Of a stretch of 64,000 bases of DNA, positions 1-11,496 are shown one piece after another. The translations under genes and the position numbers were made by a program. The first letter of the stretch is position 1. Every line of letters starts with the position of its first letter. The notes below the pieces were generated by a model, which saw only the letters and a program-made list of their open reading frames with translations, was not told the origin of the DNA and did no database searches. This DNA comes from Actinomucor elegans (lineage: Eukaryota; Mucoromycota; Mucoromycetes; Mucorales; Mucoraceae): the NCBI GenBank assembly GCA_026027325.1, contig JAMSLZ010000022.1, positions 62,001 to 126,000 of the forward strand, in the 5' to 3' direction.

Positions 1-1569
1 GAATTGACAGAAAAAGAACGTCGCCGTGAAGAACGTCGCCAAGCAAGAAGAGACGAAGAAAGACGATACCATGGTCACCCCAAGGTACCTCAAGATTATA
101 CCGCCATCTTTCCTTTACCAGACAAAACACTACCTTTACCCCGTCTAGTTGGTGACAAGGAAGCATATTTTAACCAGATCCGTGCCGATTGCAAGGCCTT
201 TGTATGGTATGAAGAGGATAACAATTTGTTTCGTATCGGATCTGATACGGAAGAAGCTGTCAAAGAAGCAGCTGCGCGCATTCGTAACTGGTATTTAAGA
301 TGTCAGCGCAAACCAATTGGCTGCACCTTACGGTTGATGCAGCAACCTACCAAGCATTGGGACTTGTCTTATCGAAGATTGCCTACTGGCTTTGTCACTC
401 ATAAGTATGCTGATCCTGAACAAGAGCAAAATATGCTAGAACAACTGCGATTATTGGAAGCAGTTGCATCTGGTGTGATCCCAAGAAACACAGCACCTAT
501 AGATCTTATCGACTTGGATGAAGAGGAGAGGCCCAGTCTATTGTCAGAAACCTCTCGTGGTCTCAACGCGCGTAATGAAAATTATATTGAAAATGCACTT
601 GCCAACGGCCTCGAAAGCCTGCGTCTCAATGACTGGGCTATTCGTATGAAGATCAGATATGGTCAAATATGTCTCATCAATTATACCAAGTGTGAAAACC
701 AGTTCATGGCCTTGGACGATGTCAGTGAAAAGATGTTTCGACATAAAAGGTTTATGTCTGCTTTGGCTCCTTGTATTAGCAAGACACGACAAGGCCTGCA
801 AGGCCTATTCCAGCATTTGACGCAAAGTACCGACACTGTTGAATATTCGGATAATCCTCGCACCTCATTTGCTATTACAGCAGATCAGCACCCATTTGCA
901 TCTCAACCTCATAAACCAGGTCAGCCTCCAGCTCAAGAAGATATGTGGCGAACAGTGATGCAAATCTCTTTTACTGATGATGGTCAACGTCGTCTCTGGA
1001 GAACGATGACTGATCTCACCGACTTGGTAGATATCAACTGTACTGAGCTTGAGAGTAAATACTCTTGGGATTTGCGTCTCCAACACGCTCGACTGTTGCC
1101 TAACGACGATATCAAATCACCACACGAAAAGTTCTCTCATGCCTTGCATGTAAGCCCTAATAATCGTCTGATTATGGTAACCTCGAAAGACTATGTACCT
1201 CAATTGGTCACGCAAAAGACTAAATGGCGCTATAGCTGGCGCGGCCATGTTATTGAAATTTGCTATGACGAAGTGTGGGATATGAAACGTATTGAACGAC
1301 CTGACCCTGAATTACCTGTAGACCTAACACCTATAGAACCCCATCGTGCATTATACAAGGTCTCGCTCTATAAAGAAAGCTGGAAAGATCGATTTGCTGA
1401 AAACTTGGGGCTTAAGATTGGTCAAGCACCTTCTTGGACTTTAAGAGATTTCTTGGTAAGCCCTGATGAGAATACAAACAAGACCATGGAAATAGCAAAG
1501 GAGTTCAGCGAGATCTTGAATAAATATGTACCATTATACTGGGAAAATACTGATAACTCGCTCGTATGA
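1..1569 (+). CDS. Unknown fungal protein, 5'-truncated by the window edge
   Basis: The frame is open from base 1 (GAA TTG ACA ...) to the TGA at 1567-1569, so the gene continues upstream and the true start is not visible; no ATG lies near the left edge. The visible part is about 522 residues. It opens with a very basic, Arg/Glu-rich stretch, followed by mixed alpha/beta sequence with a Gly/Leu-rich middle, and ends in a region rich in Trp and aromatic residues. I see no signal peptide, membrane helix or catalytic motif. The layout vaguely recalls large fungal DUF-type proteins of unknown function, but I do not recognise a family with confidence. Coding quality is good and there are no internal stops, so it is probably a real gene. 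Confidence 0.7.
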   Translation, partial: ELTEKERRREERRQARRDEERRYHGHPKVPQDYTAIFPLPDKTLPLPRLVGDKEAYFNQIRADCKAFVWYEEDNNLFRIGSDTEEAVKEAAARIRNWYLRCQRKPIGCTLRLMQQPTKHWDLSYRRLPTGFVTHKYADPEQEQNMLEQLRLLEAVASGVIPRNTAPIDLIDLDEEERPSLLSETSRGLNARNENYIENALANGLESLRLNDWAIRMKIRYGQICLINYTKCENQFMALDDVSEKMFRHKRFMSALAPCISKTRQGLQGLFQHLTQSTDTVEYSDNPRTSFAITADQHPFASQPHKPGQPPAQEDMWRTVMQISFTDDGQRRLWRTMTDLTDLVDINCTELESKYSWDLRLQHARLLPNDDIKSPHEKFSHALHVSPNNRLIMVTSKDYVPQLVTQKTKWRYSWRGHVIEICYDEVWDMKRIERPDPELPVDLTPIEPHRALYKVSLYKESWKDRFAENLGLKIGQAPSWTLRDFLVSPDENTNKTMEIAKEFSEILNKYVPLYWENTDNSLV

Positions 1570-1714
1570 GCCAATCAGTTACTGTATCATAATAAATAAA
1601 ATGAATTTGCCGCTTGTATTCTTGATCAAATATTAAGAGCTGGTAGCTACAAGTTTATAAAGTGAAACATCTATGTCTCAATTGAATTATACCGCTTTTT
1701 TCTATCTAACAATA

Positions 1715-1820
1715 CACTGGAGAAAATAAAATAAATAAGGTGAATTCATGGCGAATTTCGAGTGAATTGATACTTTACATGGATCTAAAGTAAAATAGCA
1801 TGAAATACAAATTAATATAC
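1715..1820 (+). mobile_element. Degenerate CACTA-type transposon end
   Basis: The stretch starts with CACTGGAGAAAA and continues with GTGAATTCATGGC and repeated GTGAATT words. The left end of the intact CACTA element at 18382 has CACTATGGGAAAA followed by the same GTGAATTCATGGC word and the same style of GTGAATT subterminal repeats. No opposite end or transposase is visible nearby. I infer a solo or internally deleted remnant of the same family. Confidence 0.5.
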
Positions 1821-3201
1821 GTCAAATGTTGTTTCCATAGTAATGGTAGTGTAGTATACAGGCGTAGTATGCGTAGTAGTAGTAAACCATTGAAATACCG
1901 ATACTCAATGAGAAGTATTCAAACTTGGTTTGGCCATATCTATGATTGGTTGCCAGTGATTCAGTAAATATATGCTGCCCTTGATCAGTTGTGAGAGCAC
2001 AATATATGCAATATCTCTGTATCCTCTAATAATCAGATATGTAAAAAAAAATGCATCAATTAGGTTTGCTCAGAATTAAATTTTGCCTCAAATGATGTAC
2101 AAGATATGTTAGGTTTCCTAACTCCATCGAATTTGCTTTGAAAAGCTAATTCTTCCAATTTTTTTTTTAAAAAAAAAAACGATGTTCTGTTTACTATCGA
2201 ATATGTTCAGTCAAAATTACTTATAAATAAGTTATCCAAACTGTCGTTTTCATGTTTCTTAAAAAAAAAGTAAGCTTAGAAACGTTGGAACCTGAATGGG
2301 TATCCTTGGGGTTTTCTGGAATTGATCCACGGCTACCATCTTTAGATTTTTCGATCAATCATTTTTAAACCTTGCAGTTAATGACTTTTACAAGTCTCCA
2401 ATGAACTGAAGCTTCTATTAGAGTTAATACTTAACTGAATTGTAGGAAATGTACTATGCATTAATGATTGATAATCGATTATATATATATGTCCTTCAAT
2501 TAGATCTACAGATCTATAGGTCTCTTAAGTAGTCCCAATTAAATGCCACATATGATTAATTTTACATACAGTGACTTGAGCCACTATATCTATTAAAGTC
2601 TTGAGAAAACTATAAGTTCTGGTAACACATTCTGATATGTGTTTATCGATGCCAAGCGACTGACCGGAAACACACATATATACTAATAGTCTGAATAAAA
2701 TACGCTTGTCACCTACCTAAAAACTTTTTCTTGTCATATTAAAACCAATTGTAAAGAATTGACTGAACGATCCAAGAGGAGTAAACCAAACTACCTTATA
2801 AGGTGATGGCGTAGGTGGCGTTTTTTTTATACACTAATCAATAAATCTTGCTGTTAAAAAAATAGACTATATAGTAATATACAATGATAGTTATCTACTG
2901 ACAGCCTTTAAATACACCGAGTCTTTCCCTTCTTCCTATATTGAAAGCTCTGGTATATACCACATAAATTTACTAATAAAGGATGTGTTTATCCACGAAC
3001 CCAAATGATAGGTCCCAATTACAGTTCAACACAATATTCTTTAACCGATACAAATGGATAAAACAATTAACAGTTTGTCAGGGGATCTCCGCCAACTAAC
3101 GGCGCCAAAGACTCCATTTGTATTACAAATAAAAAGATCTCTTCCTGAGAAACTTGACCAAAAAAATTGCAGATACTACAGCAGTACAAATTACGCAACT
3201 C

Positions 3202-3205
<4 letters not shown>

Positions 3206-3236
<31 letters not shown>

Positions 3237-3243
3237 TGTATGC
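3206..3243. repeat. TATG tetranucleotide microsatellite
   Basis: About nine tandem TATG units, with imperfect edges grading into TATATA. Confidence 0.9.
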
Positions 3244-3922
3244 ATATGTATATATGGGATTAGTAAGCTTAATACTTATGTCATGATATTACTGTTAATG
3301 GAATGAAGACTGCTTGCTAGTGGATTACTAAAAATATTGTTCTATGGACGAGGTACACAAACGGTAGTATTTTTTTTTATGCGTGTAACCATTTTTATTG
3401 GTCAACGGTGGAGATATGTTTTTGAAAGCTGTCCATTCAGCATGTTCATATAAAACAAAGTTCAATCCTCTAAATTACTGATTCAAATGGTTTCATACAT
3501 GGGTTACCCGGAAAATAATCTGGGGTAAAAAGAAAGTTTACGCTAGAAATGTAAAACGGTTGTAGTATTCTTCCTATTTTTTTTTTGATAGTACAATAAG
3601 CGCTTTTACCTATACTAAAAGCTCGCTTCGCATAAATACCCGTACCAGATCAAAACAAAAAATCGGGGTCAAATAGGCAGTGATGAAGTACAATGTTCCC
3701 GAAGCAAAAAAAGTAGAACGGACTAGAATTTCAACTTAGTAAAAAAAAAAGTGTACTTTAGGGTAACAGTGATATCACTAGTGTATATTTAAAGCCAATC
3801 ATTGGGTTAGTTTTGGGAGATCTCGAGTAAATAGGTTTAACCACGGTTGTAGGTCAATATATTAGCCCCTCCGTCCCTGAAACATATGATAAATTCAAGT
3901 ATAACCGCTGTGAGATTTTTGG

Positions 3923-3932
3923 TATATAAATA
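3923..3932 (+). promoter_or_regulatory. TATA box of the plus-strand arrestin-like gene
   Basis: TATATAAATA lies about 58 bp upstream of the ATG at 3990. The paralogue has an equivalent box at a similar distance, which supports both start codons. Confidence 0.6.
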
Positions 3933-3989
3933 CCCTCCATTTTTTGTCCTAGAGACATTTTTTTCTATCTCTAGTATAAAAACTTTATC

Positions 3990-5165
3990 ATGCTTTCAAA
4001 ATCAGCATCATCATATTTAAGCATTCGTTTACTCGAGCCAACTATCTATGTTGAGCCAACTTCCACAACCACCAACAGCGCTGTTCGTGGTACACTTAAT
4101 CTCAACTTGCCCAAAACCACTACCATCAAATCCATCTCAATTCGTTTCAGTGGCAAGATGGAAACTAGCAATAATGTCAATTCTATCGAAAATAGTGCCA
4201 ACAAGTACTTAGCTAGAGAACATCTTGTCCTTTATCCTACTACAGAGCAACAAAAGAACCGCCCCTTGATTATGAACTCTGGTTTAACCCAGTATGGCTT
4301 TGAGATGCAAGTTCCATCTGGATTACCCGAGTCCATCGATTGTTCCGAAGTCAAAGTTAAATATCAAGTTACTGCTGTCATGGAATATTACAGCACTAAC
4401 AGCAAGAAGTTATCTTTATGGCAGCGCACTCCTATTAAAAAACAAGTAACTGCACAAGATATACGCATTGTCCGTTTACCCCATTCTGATATCTTGATGG
4501 GTGATACCATGTCAGACCCTATTGATTCGCATACGCGCAAGTCTCCTTGGTTAGATTACCAAATCATAGTAAACAAGAAGGCTGTGTCGCTTGGCTCGAA
4601 ACTACCTATTACTTTCAAATTTACGCCTATAATTGAAGGAGGTGTTTCCATTAATCGAGTCTCTGTGCAAATGTTAGAAAAACGCTGCCTGTATCATGGA
4701 GAAGAAACGAAAACATCCTATGCTGTACATTCAATTCTTCCTGCTACTCGTAACAAGACCCCTTCAAGTGTATTAACGGAACCTTGGGAAGGAACCATTG
4801 ATTACTCTCTTCCCAGAGAAGAAAGCAATAACAAGACTTTGGTGCATTCTACTCAAGAATATCTAGACTTTAATGTGAACCACACATTGTTGATCTCTAT
4901 TGCGCTATCAATTCCTGATACAGTGAACCATCTAATAACCAAACGCGTACACAAGATGGTGACTTTTCAAGCTCAAATTGACCTTTTGAGTGAATCAATT
5001 GGCGAGTTAGACTCGCTCAAGTTACCTACCTATGATTCCCCTCCACCATTTGACAATACCGAATATGTCTTTGGTGAATGCGATCGTAAGTTTGCAGATC
5101 CTCCTGCTTACTCTGATATTATTGCTACTACTACTACTGCTGCTGCTGGTCATCAGCAACATTAA
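3990..5165 (+). CDS. Alpha-arrestin-like adaptor with PPxY motif (paralogue 1)
   Basis: This single-exon gene encodes 391 residues. The N-terminal half has the beta-sandwich pattern of arrestin-N domains (a hydrophobic strand, LNLNLPKTTTIKSISIRFSG, then a later TQYGFEMQVPSGLPESI stretch). The second half looks like the arrestin-C domain. The tail is disordered and Pro/Tyr-rich, with a PPAY motif near residue 370, the type bound by WW domains of Rsp5/Nedd4 ubiquitin ligases. Fungal alpha-arrestins link such ligases to plasma-membrane transporters for endocytosis; here that role is inferred from the family. The tail ends in a Thr/Ala/His-rich run. A close paralogue lies convergently at 7041-8165. 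The start is supported by the TATA box and by alignment with the paralogue. Confidence 0.8.
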   Translation: MLSKSASSYLSIRLLEPTIYVEPTSTTTNSAVRGTLNLNLPKTTTIKSISIRFSGKMETSNNVNSIENSANKYLAREHLVLYPTTEQQKNRPLIMNSGLTQYGFEMQVPSGLPESIDCSEVKVKYQVTAVMEYYSTNSKKLSLWQRTPIKKQVTAQDIRIVRLPHSDILMGDTMSDPIDSHTRKSPWLDYQIIVNKKAVSLGSKLPITFKFTPIIEGGVSINRVSVQMLEKRCLYHGEETKTSYAVHSILPATRNKTPSSVLTEPWEGTIDYSLPREESNNKTLVHSTQEYLDFNVNHTLLISIALSIPDTVNHLITKRVHKMVTFQAQIDLLSESIGELDSLKLPTYDSPPPFDNTEYVFGECDRKFADPPAYSDIIATTTTAAAGHQQH

Positions 5166-6919
5166 TGTCATTATATGCTCTTATCTGTTATGCTATACCC
5201 TATTCTCTATTTATTAGTGATTCCTGCCTTTTCAAATGTAAATAAAATCAGAATTTGTTATTATTACGTAATGCCGTTTTTATATTTTGAAAGGGATAAA
5301 AGTGAGATTTTCTGCCCTTATTGGGATACTTTTTTTATTTTTATTTTTTAGAAACGATCCTTCTATGACCAACAACCGAGCCTCAATTAATGATAGTTCA
5401 GTTTGGAAGAGGTTATTCGTGTATGAGAGTTAGATTAGCAGAAGGAAAGCTAGTTTAAGATCATTTCATAGGCGATGAACTTGATAGAATTGATTTTGTT
5501 AGTCATAAACTTGATGAAGGAAAATTAGCAAAAGGCGAGCTGAATAGGCACCAGGACTTAGGCATATTAATAATATATTGAATATAGAGCTTGAGTATAG
5601 ATGCTGCAATGGAAATCACCGTATTATTTACCTCTACATGTTTTAGTTAGCTGTCATTTGCTTCTACATGAAACAATGAACACCCGAATAATATACACAA
5701 TTTACTGCCAATTATTAATATCATAATGCACTCGTTTTAATTTAGGCAAATAAAGGGTTTAGTAGATGTAATATTTTATTCTAGATAAAGACCTTATAAT
5801 TAAATGCAATATTAAACCGGGATCAATTAAAAGAACTGTAGATCATTAGTTAAAATATACTTAATGACAGAATATCTCAAGATATAGTATACATATAGTA
5901 CTTGATACAAAAAAAAGTGTAATTGTAGTAGCCGTTGTGTCAGTTATGATCTTAATGGGTGTTGTAACTCATTCCTAACATGTACTAGTTGTTATATGCG
6001 ATATTTGATGAGAATTGGCTAAGTAAATTTTAGAAAAATTTTCAGAACTATAATCCAGAAGCTGAAATTTCAAAGCCTACTTTTTTGTTGGGCCAGAAAA
6101 TGATGTTTTACAGAATAATCTTTAAATAGTCATTATTTATAACGACTAAAAGTATGTAAATATATATGTATACATATTATACTTTTATCGTAAAAAAAGA
6201 ACTCAAAAAATTGATTTGTTATTAAAATAAGATTACAAACTGAAAAAATAGCAAAACTATTTATATCATTCAGTGGTACTCTTGATGTTTTATAAACTGT
6301 TTTAATATGATTTTTAGATATAGATACTATTGCAATATTAATATATATATATATAAAAGCAATTTTTGTCAAATTATCAACAAACCAGTAAAACTCTAGT
6401 ATTCAGCTTAGCTGGTATCAATATTATTGGTGGTAGTCGATTATTCAACATATTGATCCGCCGACTTGCCATTGACAGAAGTGCCTGAAACCTAAGGATT
6501 GTATGTAAATAAGCAACTAAAGATCTAAAAGTGTAAAGCCTGAAGCATATTTAGAGAAAAGAGAGGATTTTAATGGGTTAACGTTTATTACTATATATCT
6601 TTTGAAAAAAAATGTTAGCCAATTCCGAACGGACAAAATTTTCACCATTTAGAATGTTATACGTTTTGTTTCTTACAAAACGTGTAAAATTCGGTTAAGC
6701 ATTACATCATATTTAGTATTTAACAGGCATTAATATCTCCAACCAGCGCTCAACATCATCTATGATTCTGGTTGTAGCCTCAAAGTGCAAACGTCATTCC
6801 CCCCCCCCAGAAATCCGTATTAATCAATGCAATGAGCAATCCGTCACATCTAATCAGATTTTTATTTAGATTAGTTGATATTTAACTACTTTTATTAAGT
6901 TTTCACATCTTAAAACAGC

Positions 6920-6956
<37 letters not shown>

Positions 6957-7040
6957 AAATCATTGTTAAATGGAGAAATGATTATATGAAAAACATGTAG
7001 TTGAAGTGTGGGGTATATTAAGTAATAGCAAACAAGGTAA
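5166..7040. other. Intergenic region between convergent arrestin paralogues
   Basis: No gene is visible. It contains a perfect short hairpin at 6661-6683 (ACGTTTTGT / ACAAAACGT), a C10 run near 6799 and a T28 run at 6924-6951. Both flanking genes end here, so it holds two 3' ends. Confidence 0.6.
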
Positions 7041-8165
7041 TTAATGTTGGTTAATAGCAGTAGGAATGTTATCAGAATAAGCAGGAGGAAGCGCACCTGC
7101 AAATTTGCAAATATTTTCAGCAGAGTCAAAAGGAGGAGGAGGACGAGTGTCATACATAGGCAACTTGAGCGATTCCAAATCACCAACTGCTTTACTCAGC
7201 AAATCAATATGAGCTTGAAACATGATCGTATTTTTCTTATTCCCTTGCTTATGCAACGCTATAGAGATCAATAGTACATGTTTGACGTAAAATTCAGAGT
7301 ACTGCTGTGTCGACTGGACCAAGGCTTGATTAGCCGGGATCTCATAAAAGATCGTACCCTCCCATGGTTCAATTAGCTTGCCCTTTGGAATGAAAGAGTG
7401 ATTACATTTACAAGGAAAAATAGATTTCACCGAATAAGAGGACCTTGTTTCATATCCATGATATATATTGCACTCCTCTATCAATTGCACAGATACATTA
7501 TTGATAAAAACGTCATTACCGGGAACTGGTGTCAAATTAAATGCAATGGGTAGTTGTGATCCAATTGGTACCGTCTTTTTGTCGACAGAGATTCTGTAAG
7601 TGATCCAATCAGTCGTTCGAGTACCAGAAGAAATGGCATCCGACGCATCTATCAGAGTATCATAAGATGGTAAACGCACAATAGAGATGGGTTGTTTAAC
7701 TTTTTTTGTAGTCGTAGCTATGCGGATTTTACTGGGTATTGAACAAAGCAATATAAAAGGAGCATTACGCACGGTAGAGTATTCCACGGTGGCTGTGACA
7801 TAATAATAGACTTTCACCCAGCTACAGTTGATAGATTCTAGTAAGCGAGATGTGATTTGCATCTCAAATCCAAATTGAGTTGAGCCAGCGCCCACTATGA
7901 AAGGAGTGCTGGCTTGCTGGTTGTCAGAGGGATAGAGTGCAAGGCGCTCGTGAGCTATGTTTTTTACAGTGTTGCAGTAGCTTTTATATTCCATTGTGCC
8001 TTCAAAGCATACCGAAAGAGATTTAACAGCGACAGCTTTCGGAAAATAAAGATTGACTGTGCCGTGTATAACATTGCTGGTAGCTAGAGAGTTAGGTTCC
8101 AAGTAAATGGCAGGTTCAAGCACTTGGATATTTAAATATGTTGATCTGGTTAAATGCATTGTCAA
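7041..8165 (-). CDS. Alpha-arrestin-like adaptor with PPxY motif (paralogue 2)
   Basis: This single-exon gene encodes 374 residues and is clearly paralogous to 3990-5165 over its whole length. The two share the N-terminal LEP-IY-EP pattern, the TQ-GFEMQ segment, a YHG-ET-(T/S)SY segment, the EPWEGTI block and a tail with LP-YD, a proline run and PPAYSD. The PPAY motif predicts recruitment of a WW-domain HECT ubiquitin ligase (family knowledge). TATAAATAG lies about 38-46 bp upstream on this strand. The two paralogues are tail to tail with 1.9 kb between them, which suggests an inverted local duplication. The copies have diverged well beyond the duplicate pair at 12.5/35.9 kb, so this duplication is older. 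Confidence 0.78.
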   Translation of the reverse strand: MTMHLTRSTYLNIQVLEPAIYLEPNSLATSNVIHGTVNLYFPKAVAVKSLSVCFEGTMEYKSYCNTVKNIAHERLALYPSDNQQASTPFIVGAGSTQFGFEMQITSRLLESINCSWVKVYYYVTATVEYSTVRNAPFILLCSIPSKIRIATTTKKVKQPISIVRLPSYDTLIDASDAISSGTRTTDWITYRISVDKKTVPIGSQLPIAFNLTPVPGNDVFINNVSVQLIEECNIYHGYETRSSYSVKSIFPCKCNHSFIPKGKLIEPWEGTIFYEIPANQALVQSTQQYSEFYVKHVLLISIALHKQGNKKNTIMFQAHIDLLSKAVGDLESLKLPMYDTRPPPPFDSAENICKFAGALPPAYSDNIPTAINQH

Positions 8166-9237
8166 GAAAAGTTAGTTTCTGTAGATATGAACGAAGAGGA
8201 GACTATTTATACCAGTCAATTTAGCCTGTTTCAAAGGCACAAGAGCTTATTCTTTTCATTTACTAGTATCCGAAATGGTTCGACCTCACTTGTAAGAATT
8301 TTCCAAAAAAAGCGTTCTATGTAGTATCACTTGTCATTTCGCTGAAAGCTGCAGATATTCCACCTCACGATTCTTAGTCTCTTGCTCAGTCGCTCTTACT
8401 TGATAAAATAGTTTAATTTAGAGTTTTCTATTGACTTGTAAAATAAAAAGAAATGCTTTATGGGGTGTCATAGAAACGAGGGGACCTTTATGCTCTGATG
8501 GATTCTTGCGTGATATCTTCCATTATCTGAAACCATTAAGTCACGTTAGAAACACCGCTATCTCGCCATTACAGCTAACCAAGATGTCAAAGGGACCTCA
8601 TATTCTCTTAAAACATTGTGATCCACTGGAATTGCAAGGCTGCCGTAACACTATGTTCATACCTCATAAAAATAGCTACATAAGTATATTGAATCAGATG
8701 TATCTCTTTCATGTATTGGCCTCGTCGTGTATCCCTAAGTTAGAGTTGCTAAATCAAAAGATCAAGATGCTATAACAAAACTGTTTTGGTTAGAGCATTC
8801 AGTCTTGTTTCCCTTCGAATACATGCAAAAAAAAAGTTTCCCTTTGAATTACAAAAAGAGCTTATCCTGAACTTGTCAGTGATACTTTACTGAATACCCT
8901 TAGCGGGTAGTCAAATAGTGGGCAATTGTATGCATATGGTGAAACATGTCCAGAATCAACGCAAATTGAATATTACTTATTTATACGCACGTTAAAATCG
9001 AGAAACTTGATATATGAGGGCTCGTTTTCTCTAGCAAAGATGACTAGGATTACTTAGATTTTCTTTTTTTGACAAGAATAATTGGTTGTTATCGTGTTTG
9101 AATTTTTCTATCTTTCATCTGACTTATTGAATAATAAAACAATTCTCAGCAGAGAATAGTTCAAATTAAATGAATTTTTTTTGCGGCCTGCTATAAACTC
9201 AAGTGTCGAAACAGATACTCTATATCTCTCTCTCTAT
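8166..9237. other. Intergenic region, nothing recognised
   Basis: An ORF at 8431-8775 has no ATG near its start and shows no known motif; I do not call it a gene. The right edge is the TTAA site of the piggyBac-like element. Confidence 0.5.
8203..8211 (-). promoter_or_regulatory. TATA box of the minus-strand arrestin-like gene
   Basis: TATAAATAG read on the minus strand, about 40 bp upstream of the ATG at 8165. Confidence 0.55.
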
Positions 9238-9260
9238 TTAACAAGTATAGATTACCCCGA

Positions 9261-9278
9261 TCGGCCCTTTGGGGCCGA
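9261..9278. repeat. GC-rich hairpin in left terminal repeat of the piggyBac element
   Basis: TCGGCCC-TTTG-GGGCCGA, a 7-bp stem just inside the left terminal repeat. It recurs inside the element at 9451-9468 and at the right end at 11739-11758. Confidence 0.8.
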
Positions 9279-9450
9279 CCTTTTGTGTGTTAATAGCTCT
9301 ATAAAAAATAATAATACATATACTTGTGAACAAATATTCAAATACACAAAACTATTGTATTTATGGATATATTTTTTGTTTCTCGTTAAAAAGCAGTTTT
9401 TAAGCCATAATTGACTTTTCTGGAAAGAGACTTTTTGTAAAAAAAACGAG

Positions 9451-9468
9451 TCGGCCCTAAAAGGCCGA
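9451..9468. repeat. Internal copy of the GC-rich hairpin
   Basis: TCGGCC-CTAAAA-GGCCGA, a 6-bp stem lying between the transposase stop codon and the left end of the element. It could be a transposase-binding subterminal site or could help end transcription. Confidence 0.7.
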
Positions 9469-9556
9469 GTGTTTGATAGCTAATAAGTACACTATGAAGT
9501 CAATTTTATTTTTCGATACTTATATCATTAGAAAATATAGCTTATAAATAATTATT

Positions 9557-11496
9557 TTAATGTGATTGTGCTTGAAAAGCTTTACGTAAATGTATAATAT
9601 GACAATTTTTGCACATAGGTGTGGCGGGATCGCAGCTGTATCTTTTTCCGGTTCTTATACCATTAACGCCTTGTTTTTTGCACATTTGACATACTAATCT
9701 TCTTCTTTTGTTAGTATTTTCTTGTTTCATTGCTACATACGAATGTACAACGCTGCTTCTAAGGGCCATTGGTATATTAGGAGTAACTACGTTATTGCTA
9801 CCGAGTAATCTCTCGCAGTATTTCAACATTGAATACGCTGTACGATCCTTAAAAGCACTGTGCTCAATTCTATTTCCTTCTTCTGAATAAACTTTGTAGC
9901 AACTAAAGGCATTTGCTTCACAAATACTTAAAATAAACCCCAAGAATCTCATTTCCCATCGCTCGGTAGAGATTATATCATGACATGAAGTTAAATTGTC
10001 TCTGCGATTATCTGCGGTATCAACTGAGCCTAAAGGCAAATTATAATGAAGCCCTTGTTCTTCGTTTGACAATTCTTAGACTTACTTTTGTGAGTTTCAT
10101 ACTCTTCAACTACTTGAGGGTGACGCAGCATGACTGTTTCACTACTAGGCCCTAAGACGCTCTTGTAGTTCTCTAACGTTGTAGTACTGCAAGATGATAC
10201 GAAGGTTTTGACCTTCAAATCTCTGTAAGCGCATACAAAGATTTTCATACCATTCTCACAAGTTTTATGCATCGTATAATGACTGCCGCGAGCTTTATCA
10301 ACTTGATCAATAATGTCCGTAGAAGGCATTCTGCGAGGCCAATATTTTCTCTTCGTTACCTGCATGATTGAATATAACCCAAGTTCGTTCAGCATTGAAA
10401 CCATTTCGGGTGAACCAAACCAAGAGTCATCAATAATAGTTCTTCCACTGTTAAACCATGGTTTTACTAAGCGCTTTATTGTGACTAACAAGTTACGCAT
10501 TCCAGGCTCATTGTCATATTCCTTTGGTCGAGGATCACTAACAGTATCCAAACGAATGATTGCGCTTGTGTAATAATCAGCAAGTGATTTAAACTCTTGT
10601 CCGATTGGGTGTGGTTTGCGAGGCACTTTCTTGAGATTGGGCATTCCGACTCCTAGCCATTGATTCATTGTCTCGTCAATAACCAAATGCTTGCCAGGTG
10701 TTAAGCAATCCTTCATATGATCATTGAATGCATTCAGTGTTGATCTAATCTGGTAGAGGGGATCGTTAACTTGCTTTTCTTTGGAAGGTACTTCGAAAAC
10801 ATGCATCCTCATAATGCCGCTAAAGCTTTTCATTGGCATATAACTAGTAAAGTTGATTGAAATCTGGAAATGACTGTTGCCTAAATGCCAATAAGCCTTT
10901 CGATCAGAGTGTTTAATTACTGTCATAACTGCCAGTAATGCAATCAACATCATATACCCAGGAAAAGCCACATCAGTCCAAGAGTTTATGGCACTTCTTG
11001 CATAGATGTTCATATTATCCACGATTACTTTGAAATGGTCTACAGGTAGAAAATATAAAAAGTAATCGAATGGTGAACCTGTCAAAGAGTTGGACATGTT
11101 GATTCTTGACTTGGTAGCTACGTAACCACCAGCTGCTTCTAGCATGCTGTCGATATACACTTCTCCTGCTGTCCATCCGGCGCTTAGGCTCAAATCAACC
11201 TCCTCTTCTGATTCATCTTCAGTAGAAGCATCATCCTCAGATGTCAGACTTCTAGTTGGGCTGCATATGTTAGTAGTAGGGCTTTCAGCGGTCTTACTAT
11301 GGCTAGTGCTGGCCCTATTATTGGCAAAAAGATACTTCAAGCAGCCTGAAGAAAGCTTCAGTCTGCAGTCGGGAGCATCGTCCAAGATGACCTCATACCC
11401 ATCACGTCCTCTTACTGTGGTTCGCGCAACAGTCTTCCCTTTGAAATTGAGGCAAGGCGAGTTCCAGTCATACCTCCTTTGTAAGATATTCTTCAT
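9557..11496 (-). CDS. PiggyBac-type transposase, spliced and intact
   Basis: There are two exons on the minus strand: 11496-10086 and 10029-9557, with a 56-nt intron at 10030-10085 (GTAAGT...TTTAG). The product is 627 residues. The N-terminal part is acidic and Ser-rich. The DDE_Tnp_1_7 core contains HLVIDETMNQWLG (first catalytic Asp) and TIIDDSWFGSPEM (second Asp). The spliced junction produces HKSSVDTADNRRDN, matching the GGVDxxDQ block that carries the last two catalytic Asp residues in piggyBac. The C-terminus has a Cys-rich zinc-ribbon (CQMCKKQG ... CDPATPMCKNC). Unspliced, the gene looks frameshifted; splicing restores the conserved block exactly. Confidence 0.88.

Larger units (their letters stand above)
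1570..3989. other. Intergenic region, AT-rich, no gene seen
   Basis: No convincing coding sequence is visible in these 2.4 kb. It holds a degraded CACTA-type terminus (1715-1820), several short A and T runs, a TATG microsatellite near 3206-3243 and the promoter of the arrestin-like gene. The ORF around 3054-3263 runs through the microsatellite and is not credible. Confidence 0.6.

Noticed and set aside
3054..3263. 69-codon ORF over the TATG repeat
   Set aside because: It is largely microsatellite and has no homology or promoter.
8431..8775. 114-codon ORF
   Set aside because: It has no ATG near its start, no motif and ordinary AT-rich composition.
10030..10085. Frameshift in the piggyBac transposase
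   Set aside because: The overlap of two frames is explained by a 56-nt GT-AG intron; splicing restores the conserved catalytic block, so I do not call a pseudogene.
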